Shown: piece by piece, positions 15,001-21,500 of the stretch
Layout: each line of letters opens with the position of its first letter
Position numbering within the stretch: the first letter of the stretch is position 1
DNA from: Peristeroidobacter soli
Lineage (GTDB): Bacteria > Pseudomonadota > Gammaproteobacteria > Steroidobacterales > Steroidobacteraceae
DNA: 64,000 nt
Assembly (NCBI RefSeq): GCF_004138485.1
Contig: NZ_RYEV01000004.1
Location: forward strand, 928,803 to 992,802
Direction of reading: 5' to 3'
Notes under the pieces: model-generated
What the model saw: only the letters and a program-made list of their open reading frames with translations
The model's database searches: none
What the model was told of the DNA's origin: nothing
Made by a program: the position numbers and the translations under genes

Positions 15001-15405
15001 GAAGGTGAGCTGGCCGTTGGCGACACTGCGAACTTCAGCCAGCATTTCGATTCATCGCAGCCCGGCACGAATCGAATCATTCTCGCCGACGGTACCGTCG
15101 TGGACGGCAACAACGGCGGCAATTACCTCATCACGTTCCTGTCGAACGCCAACGGCATCATCGTGGCGCCGGAACAGCTTCCCAACGGCAATCTGCCCTC
15201 GGTGATCGATGGCATCCGCGACAGCACGCTGGTGAGCCTGCAGCAGCGGGCGGTCGAACGCTCCGCTGTAGCGTCCAGCCCCCAGCAAACAACCAGCATG
15301 CCCAGCTGTCACAGCCCGCGGGCAACGATCGACGTGATTCGCCTGCCCGCCGAACGAGTGGAAGCGCGCACGTCAGTGTCTGCTGGCGGTTGTCGCGTGC
15401 AGTGA
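1..15405 (+). CDS. Giant filamentous-haemagglutinin-like adhesin, 5' end outside the window
   Basis: The reading frame is open from base 1 to the TGA at 15403-15405 (about 5134 codons here), so the start, signal peptide and any TPS secretion domain lie upstream. Codons 1 to about 3190 are Gly/Thr/Ser/Asn-rich beta-helix-type repeats (SGTGNITLDG, TAGGNITV and similar). They form about eight supermodules of 1.08-1.19 kb, recognised by an LDVTxNSR-like anchor at 34, 1225, 2335, 3418, 4552, 5632, 6766 and 7876. From about 9600 to 15170 come tandem Ig-like modules: by eye 14 MBG-type (K-V-Y-G-D-A-D-P and variants, one degenerate) and 8 YDG-type (K-V-Y-D-G-T). A tail of about 75 residues carries two cysteines, the only ones I see. 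It is probably an exported surface adhesin, a TpsA partner of the TpsB gene at 22232-23965. The family call is firm; the export route is inferred because the N-terminus is missing. Confidence 0.85.
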   Translation, partial: AAITSSSASSPLDVVLNARQTDGATGNIDVAAAITTRGGNITIGGGSATGDGYAVGSGRGINIMAASVLDAGGGDITLRGRANTGNGIEFSSGAELRTSGTGNITLDGVAAAGGTHGVFMTANNKLTTDAGNITVTGNSASSTAGSAAGIGWTYGTFTTGTGSINFTGTATAAGVGLVRESSPTNATTFVSTGGGNISLTGRATAGTGYQGIQFVDVGAVSITTNGAGSVTLTGQGGSASYLGQQSAISTYNGTVYAPVTLSSGTGGTLVTGTGSTNARSLTINNTSNFNSTGDVTINGNYDMSTLPNVNAGGNVVVATTAGVIYGTASSVTANGNVTMTSGPTNGLYTPAITKDGAGTITLTGGTILYINGAITKTGVADATLLARAGTNIDFSGGGSIVTGPTAGQLDVTINSRYQDYVAGYVRLGNISTNGGDVIVVGGSSGNGYAINSNGHSVFFSANNNLIDAGGGNILIKGAATASYAGINTVYSNVEVRTSGTGNITLDGTTNAGTSYGVLLTNTPKLTAAAGNITITGATTAATDGYAVSLSGATITTTTGGISITGTAAGVAGGITAATTTITSTSGDIAITGRAASTGYQGIVTTGTGAVNVTTGGAGRVTLTGEGGAVAGTPGIKAPIVFKSSGGTVTPVTITSGTGGIGVTATGVGTPDYALYADNTSAYVSTGTVDITGDRALNNVGNVTAGGAVTIKNTLSGVVQFNSITETGSADISVTGIADVISMSGSITRSGAGPSNVLLRSNTNVNMANPITAAAGTGALNVTVTARATDGTGNVNVGSMTTRGGDISLGGGSTAGGVANRVNINNAAVVDAGGGNISVRGNGLGNSYAVLIYPNAELKTSGAGNIDVSGIIASGSGTGVYLDTGSKLTSDAGNITVTGTSPGWIGVVLTNGTYTSGSGNITITGTGGGTSNGLQRSSSTLATTITSTSGNISLTGRSPAAAVAGVLVAGTGALTATTGGTGSVTMIGEGSGTNASLYQGAIAFTDGTNNAPVTLTSGTGGTIVTATTLGANAKSILSNYTSSFISTGDVTVTGDRDISGLPAVTAGGNITVTSTLGSIITAAITKNGAGTATVTAATNLFVQGVITKAAAGDATMLLRAGGNIDFASGGSVITGPTAGKLDLTLNSRYTDGATGFIRPGSISTNGGNVLLVGGAGGTGNAVAAAGGNAIVAAGTILIDAGGGNILVRATGGGSSGNAINFNFAGSELRTSGTGNIDLLATNNASSSTAIKFAANTKLTAAAGNITVNATYTNATDGNAFYLLDSTISTTTGNISINATATGVAGGFYRAATTSATNITSVSGDISLTGRAGTTGYAGIATESTGLFKVSTGGTGKTTLIGEGGAVAPSALAIKAPIIFKSQAGVITPVQIAAGSGGISVTATGVGTPDYALYADNTSTYIATGRVDITGDRALTNVGNVTSQGGTRIQNTLSGAVNFNSITETGSGDIEVFAIGDALSTTTGNAISRTGAGPSNLLIRSNANVNVSVPISAAAATAPLTVTMKSRYADGTGYVNVGNITSRGGDVRLGGGSAADGYASEVYLIASRTIDAGGGNVWLNGNGGSSVPSIYIDASSEVKTSGAGNIDLFGTGLGSQVAINFEEGAKLTSDAGNINVTGTSVNSASIRFRGGTFTSGSGNITFTGTSTGTGAPVTRTSVATVTTFTSTSGNISLIGRSPAAASFGLFFGGAGAVNMTTGGAGAITLTGEGAGSSGLAYQAAIGFYDGSVYTPVTLTSGTGGTTVTGTTQAAGGRSLYANATGGFNSAGDVTVTGNRDMYVVPNLSASGNILVDTVAGHVETGTITKNGAGTVAVTSDSGNLTVGTVTKTGGGDATATFKAITDVIVNSSSSFVTGPTGGRLNVLINSRFTDGSVGNIYLGPSTTNGGNITLVGGSSGNDYAIGSTHGILFYGGALIDAGGGNIVAKGSSSGSLGNGISIAANAEVRTSGTGNITLDGISGTVAGGASGYAVNLNSGSKITAAAGNILVTGSTTNTASTNFSGIRLYDGTISSTTGNITLTAVSTGAARGFLRDITSGATNITSTGGNVSISGTSAATLGYQGVQLLGTGAFNVTTTGAGSVSLYGQGGAVAQSSTQAAISFWDGTNFPVVTLSSGTGGTTVRGQTTSASAVSIYSSNTVGLFSSTGDVTVTGDRQIMTPTITANGNIRIENETVNPLSLGAINKIGAGTVNATTSGSITMYGTVTKSGAGAATLTYRADGSINMYTSSSVVTNAGAGEIDVLLNSRYLGSATSGTIVIGNTNTNGGDVTLVGDVGGAGAAGQISVQGSSLVNAGGGNILMRGALNGGSLVNAIVLGTSVELRTSGTGNIDLDGTVTANSSDAIYLYTGNKLTAEAGNITVKGRKVSAPAAAAIRMGGATVTTTTGNITFDGQGDSTNVGFSRNDSVATNITSTSGNISIIGRATTAGTSFQGILLQGTGTTTISTGGTGKVSLIGQGGAVSNGGVKATIAFGVPGTPSPVAITGGSGGISITTTAVGTPDYSLYTADSSVTSYTATGPVEIIGEYALDGVGNVTSRGGTTIKTTIAGLINFRSITETGSGNILVDGQGNITSAGSITRSGTGPSNVVLRSTGTVNTTGAISAAVGTGALDVTMTSRTTDAALGYVRSGNITTRGGNITIGGGSATGDGYAAGGTVDGYQTPTSGTLDAGGGNITIQGRSSTQYGVTLLDSSQLITAGTGTITLVGQSSNNPGVRFAPTTRVQTADGNISVTGTALGTYGGINIEAQFNAVATGAGNISFVGTAAGANGNGILRLNTTAATTISSGTGNISLTGRSPNTTTGFMGILTLGTGAFNITTGGAGAVTLFGEGGGTAYQGSQAAIAFTADAVGSTPVSITAGTGGIKVDARATGASTIFGYYGNNVTMNTTGLADIQSTISMQSGGSITAGGGIKMNTVSGSLVAPTLTATGGDIYVGSPTSTTRLVNVTQSGTGRTDLFSGGSLQIQNPVSSTAGGAITLTATAFSITGTVGGNGALTMRTYNVNGTLGVGDSATGTTLLASTLFSGGSRRILDGFSSITIGRDDGTAALSVGTATYTDPVNFIATGTGGTINIIGTATSTGNDILARATGDVTFSSTGVLSGGNVYVASDTGNFINNRGASAIAATGRWIVYSNTPAANTYGNLVSGQKAVWNGSYSTRAPATIPAGNRYVFRFAPSAFGTSPVTLTKIYGETVASASADVTPYTNTFGGMWVADTAADVGVGSVSLVSPGLGALANVGTYALDTDAIGYTSSGYSANLPAGSTLQVDPRAITVTAQADSKVYDGTTTSSAVPLLTSGNLVNGQTATWVQTFDNRNAGTNKTLTASGSVADGNGGNNYAVTFVPSAAGVITQRAITIVTTSGQGKIYGTDDPASAASAYSISTGNLVSGDTLGGSIGRLAGESVGSYAFTQGSVGVADGNSGNNYAVTFDGSSHPFAITQASLTVSLPNQTKVYGADDPSLASITPTMSGAVNRAVTDLNGNVTNIDDRAATSVSLTSLTREIGESVGTRAVTGVTFSALSGSAASNYTGPTLSGSPVLTITQAPLNVSIPNQTKVYGQDDPSLAGIILNITPVNRTVSTWNGSVVVDDTANLSTTLSTLSRAVGEDVGTYAINATLASLGGSSAGNYAVTLTGSPQLTITQAPLTATLSSISKVYGDADPLPSAVSVTLGGVVQRSVVTWNGAVAIDDSSRVGASLTAYARAPGENAGTYSVTGATMSALTGASAGNYSTPALAGSPTFVISQRAITISAQTDTKVYDGTPTSSVTPTLTAGTLATGDALTGLAQSFDSKNAGNRTLAVTPGYVLADGNGGNNYTVTLLTAAGVITPKDLTVTATANDKVYDGTTLATGNLSALTGIITNDDVTFGGTASFAFADKDVGTNKPVTVSGITLSGVDAGNYRVNSTAATTASITQASLIITATNASKVYGDADPALTYTYTGLQGTDTAAVFTGALGRAAGENVGTYAITQNTLSAGGNYAVTFNSANLLITPAQLTVTANPYSKVYGDVDPTFGYVVSGFKNGDTASVISGALARTTGENVGTYAINQGSLSAGSNYTLAYTPNNLTITARAITISAQTQNRVYDGTPNSSLTPTITSGALAGSDTLTGLTQSYDSRNAGNRTLTVNSGYVLSDGNGGNNYAVTLLTAPGVISPKDLTVTVSATDKVYDGTTLANGSIGALSGIISGDNVTTGGSASFAFADKNVGNNKPVTVTGILLTGTDAANYRIDPTATTSASITPAALVITAANVSKVYGDADPTLTYTYTGLQGTDNASVFSGALGRAAGEDAGTYAITLNTLSAGGNYTLSINSANLLITPAQLTVTANPYSKIYGDADPTFGYVISGFRNGDTASVVSGALARTTGENVGTYAINQGTLSAGSNYTLAYTPNNLSITPRNLVVTATDASKVYGDADPQFAFTHGTLYNGDTVAIFSGNLTRTTGENAGNYSITQGTLSAGSNYTVQYTGGQFSITPRMLTIVADARGKAIGDPDPALTFAHGTLVNGDTESIFTGGLTRAPGESLGTYAILRGTLSAGPNYTIDYTGNQFDILAGLLVINAYAQTKVYGDTDPALTYSVSGLRNGDTVSVLSGSLTRDAGENAGSYDINQGTLSAGSNYGIRYYASSLTITPRNLVVTADAATKVYGSTDPTLTYTYGTLVNGDTASVFTGSLGRAAGENAGTYAIGQDTLSAGGNYNVQFTGNDLTITPAALTVSADAQSKIYGELDPTLTYSYQGLVNGDTDGVFSGNLQRLAGETVAGGPYAIDQGTLSAGPNYTISYTGNALSIVPRTLTVGIIDNIVKVYDGTTALPEGLNALQWSGRLGSDDIDVTATLAFDSRNAGRRTIDVSNLTINGADASNYVLSTPTLTGSGSILQRAITVAAQTDTRTYDGSTNSGATPSIVVGSLAAGDTANWVQAFDNRNAGTGKALTPSGEVADGNGGNNYLVSFVSSHDGTIQARPITVSAQMDMRDYDGTTRSSLLPIITEGELAVGDTANFSQHFDSSQPGTNRIILADGTVVDGNNGGNYLITFLSNANGIIVAPEQLPNGNLPSVIDGIRDSTLVSLQQRAVERSAVASSPQQTTSMPSCHSPRATIDVIRLPAERVEARTSVSAGGCRVQ
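9595..15170 (+). repeat. Tandem MBG/YDG Ig-like domain array in the adhesin
   Basis: Modules of about 70-90 residues begin with an ITVTAxxxxK-[VI]-Y-G or -Y-D-G strand and end with NYAVTF/NYTLxYT and a GxIT or NxLTIT strand. I count 14 MBG-type and 8 YDG-type modules. The YDG modules carry the SVADGNGGNNY or AFADKxVG motif. Two large blocks near 11290-12250 and 12260-13240 are near copies of each other (YDG, YDG, MBG, MBG), which suggests a four-module duplication. Such arrays form the stalk of surface adhesins. Confidence 0.75.
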
Positions 15406-15426
15406 TCGCGCCGACCTGGCGCGATC
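15404..15426 (+). terminator. Stem-loop after the adhesin gene
   Basis: A perfect 9-bp stem, GATCGCGCC / GGCGCGATC, with a GACCT loop overlaps the TGA stop codon. A short TTTT run follows about 7 bases later. It is a plausible intrinsic terminator separating the adhesin from the next gene; the weak T-tract lowers confidence. Confidence 0.5.
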
Positions 15427-15551
15427 TCATGCCTTTTCGCACGGTCCTCGCATCGCTGATGACAATGGTCACATATCGTGTTTCACCTGCAGTATTGCGC
15501 GCACGCGGGGTAACGTCATGAAACCTTAATTCGTGAGTGGCGGAAACAACG

Positions 15552-18500
15552 ATGGATCGCAAGACTCACCTCGCATACATCCGCCGTACGAATGTGACAT
15601 TCGCCACGTGGTTGCGCTTCCTGTTCGGCGCGCTGTTACTGACGATGTTCGCCGCCCGGCTGCAGGCCGCGAGCATCCAGGTCACATCGACCGCCGATTC
15701 GGGTGCCGGCACGCTCCGCCAGGCGCTCACCAATGCGGCGGATGGCGACACCATCTACTTCGCCGCCGGCCTCAACGGCCAGACCATCGTGCTCGCCTCG
15801 GACATCAACCTGTCCGGCAAGAGCGTGACCGTCGACGCCATGGCATTGGCCACCGGCGTCACCATCGACGCGGTCAATGCCTACACCCTCACTTTCACCG
15901 GCGCCGACCGCACGCTGCGTTTTCGCGGCGTGAATTTCTACCGCTGGCGCATGGTCGGCAATCCTCAGACCCTGATCGTCCTCGACTACTGCAACTTCAC
16001 CGGCACCGCCCGGAATCTGCTGTACGGCTGGGGCGGCGTCCTGTACTCGGCAGGCAATGTCACGATCCGCAACTCCTCGTTCTACGACAATCACATGACC
16101 CAAACGCAGGGCGGCGTGCTCGGCTTCGGCGAGGAAGGCACCGTCAACATCACCAACACCACCTTCTACAACAACAGCTCGACCTTGAGCTTTGGCGGCG
16201 CCATCTACATCCAGTCGCCGAAGAAGCTGGTGTATATCAGCCATTCCGCGTTCATCAACAACTCCATGACGGGAAGCTCCACCAGCGCCGGCGGCGCGTT
16301 TCGCATGGATGGCTCGAAGGCGTTCATCCGCAACACCATCTTCTGGGGCAACAGCGACGAACCTGCCGGCATCGGCACGGACAATTTCTCGGTGAACTCC
16401 GGCAGCGTGGTGTCCCAGGGCTACAACATCATCGCGTCCGGTACCGGCATCACGCTGGCCCCCACCGATATCACTGGCAATCCAGCGCTGGGGGCGCTGG
16501 CCCTGAACTCCGCGCGGACCTACACCTCGGTCCCAGGCGACAATGGATCTGCCGATCTCACGCGCATTCCCGCCGGGACCAATGGCTGCAGTACCACGCC
16601 CGATATCGATCAACGCGGCCTGGCGCGAGGCCAGGGAACGGGCGGCTCCTGCACGATCGGTCCGATCGAGCTGAATCTGTCCGGCAGCGCTGCCTCCAGC
16701 GTGCCGCGAAACCGCACTCTCTCGGTCCTGTCGGATACCTCGTCCGGCACCGTCGTCTCATCGCCCGCCGGCATCAATTGCGGCAGCACCTGCTCCGTCT
16801 CCACCACCGAGCAGACGGCCACTACCTTGACGGCCACTCCGAATGCCAGCATCTACACAGTACGCTGGACCGGCTGCGACTACATTCCGAGCACCAATGT
16901 TTGCGTCGTGACACCGACTTTCGGCGACTCGGATATCACGGCCCGCTTCAGCGGCACCGCGCTCGATTACAACAACCTCACCTTCGATGAGGGCGCGGCC
17001 AACGACGGCAGCGTCACCGGCAGCGCCGTCATCACGCTGTTTGGCGATACGTTCACCGGCAACAACGGCGACAACCTGGTCGCATTGAGCAAGGTTACGT
17101 TCACCAACGTTCCCGCCGGACTGACGCCGGTTGTGACTCGTAACAGCGCCACGCAGGCCACGTTGACTTTCACCGGCAACGCGACGGCGCGTACCGCCGC
17201 GGCGTCAGTGCCGAATGTCGGCGTGGCGTTCCAGAACTCGGCGTTCACTGGCAATGTCGCCGCCAACGTGGCGAATTCGACCCGCTCGGATATCTCGATA
17301 CGGTTCAGCGATCCCAACCTGTCGTATTCGCCGCTGCTCGTGTCCGAGTCCTCGTCCAACGACGGCTCCGTGCTCGAGACCATCAACGTCACTTTGTTCG
17401 GCGACACGTTCGTGTCCAACCTCGCCGGCCTCTACACGCCCGCCAACGTTCCTGCCGGACTGACCATGGTGGTGGAGCGCAACTCGGCCACGCAGGCGAC
17501 CATCTATTTCACCGGCAACGCCGCCGCGCACGCCGATGCCAACACCGTCAGCAACGTTCGCGTGACCTTTGCCAATGGCGCATTCACCGGGGGCAGCGCG
17601 GCCGGCATCACCCAGTCGACCTCGCCGAATCTCACGATCCGGTTTTCGACGTCGACGCCGACAGCGCTGCGCAGTCTCGCCTATTCGCAGACCGCCTTCT
17701 CCGAAGCCCCAGCCAACAACGGCACCATCGTGGACACCGCGACGCTGGCGCTCTACGGCGATCAGTTCACAGGCGTCACGGGCGAGGATCTGGTGGACAC
17801 CGGCAAGGTGCTGGTGACGAACGTCCCTGCGGGCCTGACGGTTCGAGTGCGGCGTGCCGGCATCACCACGGCGACGCTGTCCTTTGCCGGCGCCGCGACC
17901 AATCACACCGCGGCCAATTCGATCGCCAATCTCGGCATCATCTTCCTCGACAAGGCCTTCGTCGGCGACGACGCGAGCCTGGTCAGCAACACGGTGCGCA
18001 GCGACCTGGCGATCAACTTCCTCAACCCGCCGTTCTTCGTGGTGAGCACGAGCATCAGCGGCGACGGCTCGATTTCCCCGAGCAGCGCCAACGTCGTACC
18101 CGGCAACACCCAGGCCTTCACCGTCACGCCCAATACCGGTTCCAGCATCGGTACCGTGACCGGCTGCGCCGGCTCGCTGGTCGGCAATACCTATACCACC
18201 GGCCCGATCAATGCCGCGTGCACGGTCAATGCGACTTTCACGACGAACAATTACACCGTAACCGCCACCGCCGGCACCGGCGGCACAATCAGTCCCGGCA
18301 GCACGACGTTGCCTTACGGTAACGCCACTAGCTTCACCGTGACACCCAACATTGGATACTCGATCAACACGGTGACGGGTTGCAACGGCAGCCTGGTCGG
18401 CAACACCTACACCACCGACATCATCGTAGCTGACTGCGCTGTAAACGCTACGTTCTCGATCAATACATTCACGGTGACAGCCAATGCCGGCACGGGCGGC

Positions 18501-21500
18501 ACGATAAGCCCCTCCAGTAACGTCGTGAACTACGGCGACGTGACCAGCTTCACCGTGACGCCGTCGACCGGATATAGCATCGGCACCGTCACTGGTTGCG
18601 GCGGCTCGCTCGCTGGCAATACCTACACCACCGGTACGATCACAGGGGCATGCGCAGTCAGCGCCAGCTTCACGCTCAATAGTTATACGGTAACGGCGAG
18701 CGCCGGCACGGGCGGCACGATCACACCGCCGAGCACGCCGGTGAATCACGGCTCGACGACGAGCTTCACTGTTACTCCGTCGACGGGCTATAGCATCGGC
18801 ACCGTCACCGGTTGCGGCGGCTCGCTCGCCGGCAGCACCTACACCACCGGCACGATTACCGGCGCATGCTCGGTCAGCGCGACCTTCACATTGAATAGTT
18901 ATACCGTGACCTCGAGCGCTGGCACGGGCGGCACGATTACACCGCCGAGCACGCCAGTGAATCACGGCTCGACGACGAGCTTCACGGTCACGCCAACAAC
19001 GGGCTACAGCATTGGCACCGTCACCGGTTGCGGCGGCTCGCTTGCCGGCAACACCTACACCACCGGCGCGATCACCGGCGCGTGCGCAGTGAGCGCAACG
19101 TTCACGTTGAATAGTTATACGGTGACAGCAAGCGCCGGCACGGGGGGCACGATCACACCGCCGAGCACGCCGGTGAATCATGGCTCGACGACGAGCTTCA
19201 CCGTTACACCCACGACGGGCTATAGCATCGGCACCGTCACTGGTTGCGGTGGCTCGCTCGCCGGCAACACCTACACCACCGGCACCATTACCGGGGCGTG
19301 CGCAGTGAGCGCAACGTTCACGCTGAACAGTTATACGGTGACAGCAAGCGCCGGCACGGGCGGCACGATCACACCGCCGAGCACGCCGGTGAATCACGGC
19401 TCGACGACGAGCTTCACGGTCACGCCAGACACCGGCTACAGCATCGGCACTGTTACCGGTTGCGGTGGCTCGCTCGCCGGCAACACCTACACCACCGGCA
19501 CCATTACCGGGGCGTGCGCAGTGAGCGCAACGTTCACGCTGAACAGTTATACGGTGACAGCAAGCGCCGGCACGGGCGGCACGATCACACCGCCGAGCAC
19601 GCCTGTGAATCACGGCTCGACGACGAGCTTCACCGTCACGCCGTCGACCGGATACAGCATCGGCACGGTCACCGGCTGCGGTGGCTCGCTCGCCGGCAAC
19701 ACCTACACCACCGGCACGATCACCGGCACTTGCACGGTGAATGCAACGTTCACACTGAATAGCTACACCGTCTCGGCGAGCGCCGGCACCGGCGGCAGTA
19801 TCACTCCAGCCAACTCGTCGGTGAGCCATGGTTCGACGACCAACTTCACCGTCACACCCTCAACGGGCTATAGCATCGGCACCGTCAGCGGCTGCGGTGG
19901 CTCGCTTGCCGGCAACACCTACACCACCGGCACGATCACCGGCACTTGCTCGGTGAACGCAACGTTCACACTCAATAGTTACACAGTGTCGGCAGCGGCA
20001 GGCACGGGTGGCACCATCACTCCACCCAGCAGCTCGGTGAGTTACGGCTCGACGATCAACTTCACCGTCACGCCAGACACCGGCTACAGCATTGCCAGTG
20101 TCACCGGCTGCGGTGGCTCGCTCGCCGGCAACACGTTCACCACTGACACGATCACCGGCGCCTGTAGCATCAGCGCCGCGTTCGTACTCAACAGTTATGC
20201 GGTGACTGCGACACCCGGCCCCGGCGGCTCGATCAGTCCCGCCAGCGTTCCAGTGAACTTCGGCACGACAGCGACGTTCACGGTCACACCCGACACCGGC
20301 TATAGCATCGACAGCGTCACCGGCTGCGGCGGCTCGCTGAGCGGCAACAGCTTCACGACGGACACGATCACCGGCGCGTGCGCCATCAGCGCCACGTTCT
20401 CTCTCAACAGCTATGCGATCACGGCGAGCGCTGGCACGGGCGGCACCATCACACCGTCCAGCACGCCTGTGAATTACGGCAGCACCACCAGCTTCACCGT
20501 CACACCCGACACTGGTTATGACATCGATACGGTAACGGGTTGCGGCGGTTCGTTGAGTGGCAACACGTTCACCACCGACACCATCACCGGCGCCTGCGCA
20601 GTCAACGCCACCTTCGTGCTGAAAACCTATCCGTTGAACAGCGTGGTCGCGGGCGGCAACGGTACGGTGACGCCGACGAACATCACGGCGACTCACGGGG
20701 ACAACATCGCGTTCACGCTCACGCCCGACACCGGCTACAGCATCGGCATGATCAGCGGCTGCGACGGCACGCTCATCGGCAACACGTATACGACGGATCC
20801 TGTCACGGGTCCGTGTACGGTCGCAGTGAGTTACACACTCGACACTCACCCGATCACCGCGACCGCCGAGGAACATGGCTCGATCAGCCCGACCAACGTG
20901 ACGGCAGGCTACGGCTCGGAACATACATTCATCATCACGCCCGAATCGGGCTATTACATCAGCACGGTCACCGGCTGCGGCGGCACGCTCGATGGCGACG
21001 AATACACCACTGCGCCGATCACCGGAGCTTGCGCCATCACGGCGAGCTTCACACAAATCCTGCACATGGTCAGCGCCACCGCCGGCGTGGGCGGCACGAT
21101 CAGCCCGAGCGAAACACCAGTGCCTGAAGGCGCGACCACGGTATTCACCGTCACGCCCAATGCGGGCTATGGCATCGAAAGCGTCACGGGCTGCGACGGC
21201 GGGTTCGACGGCGATGTCTATCGGACCGGACCGATCATGGATCAGTGCGCAGTCACCGCTACCTTCACGCAAAACACGTATGACGTGCAGGCCAGCAGCG
21301 TGGGCAGTGGCACAGTCTCGCCGACGCAATCGACCATCATCCATGGCGACAACGCGACGTTCCGACTGTCGCCCATGCAGGGCTACGGAATCGGTGAAAT
21401 CACAGCCACGGGCTGCTCCGGCACGCTCAACGAGGACGACACGTACGTAACCGCGCCGATCACCTCGCCTTGCCAGATCACCGTGAGCTTCATCCCCACC

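Noticed and set aside
17205-19829. Long open frame on the minus strand opposite the repeat protein (874 codons)
   Set aside because: It mirrors the GC-rich in-frame repeats of the real gene, is Arg/Ala-rich and low in complexity, and has no recognisable domain or ribosome site.
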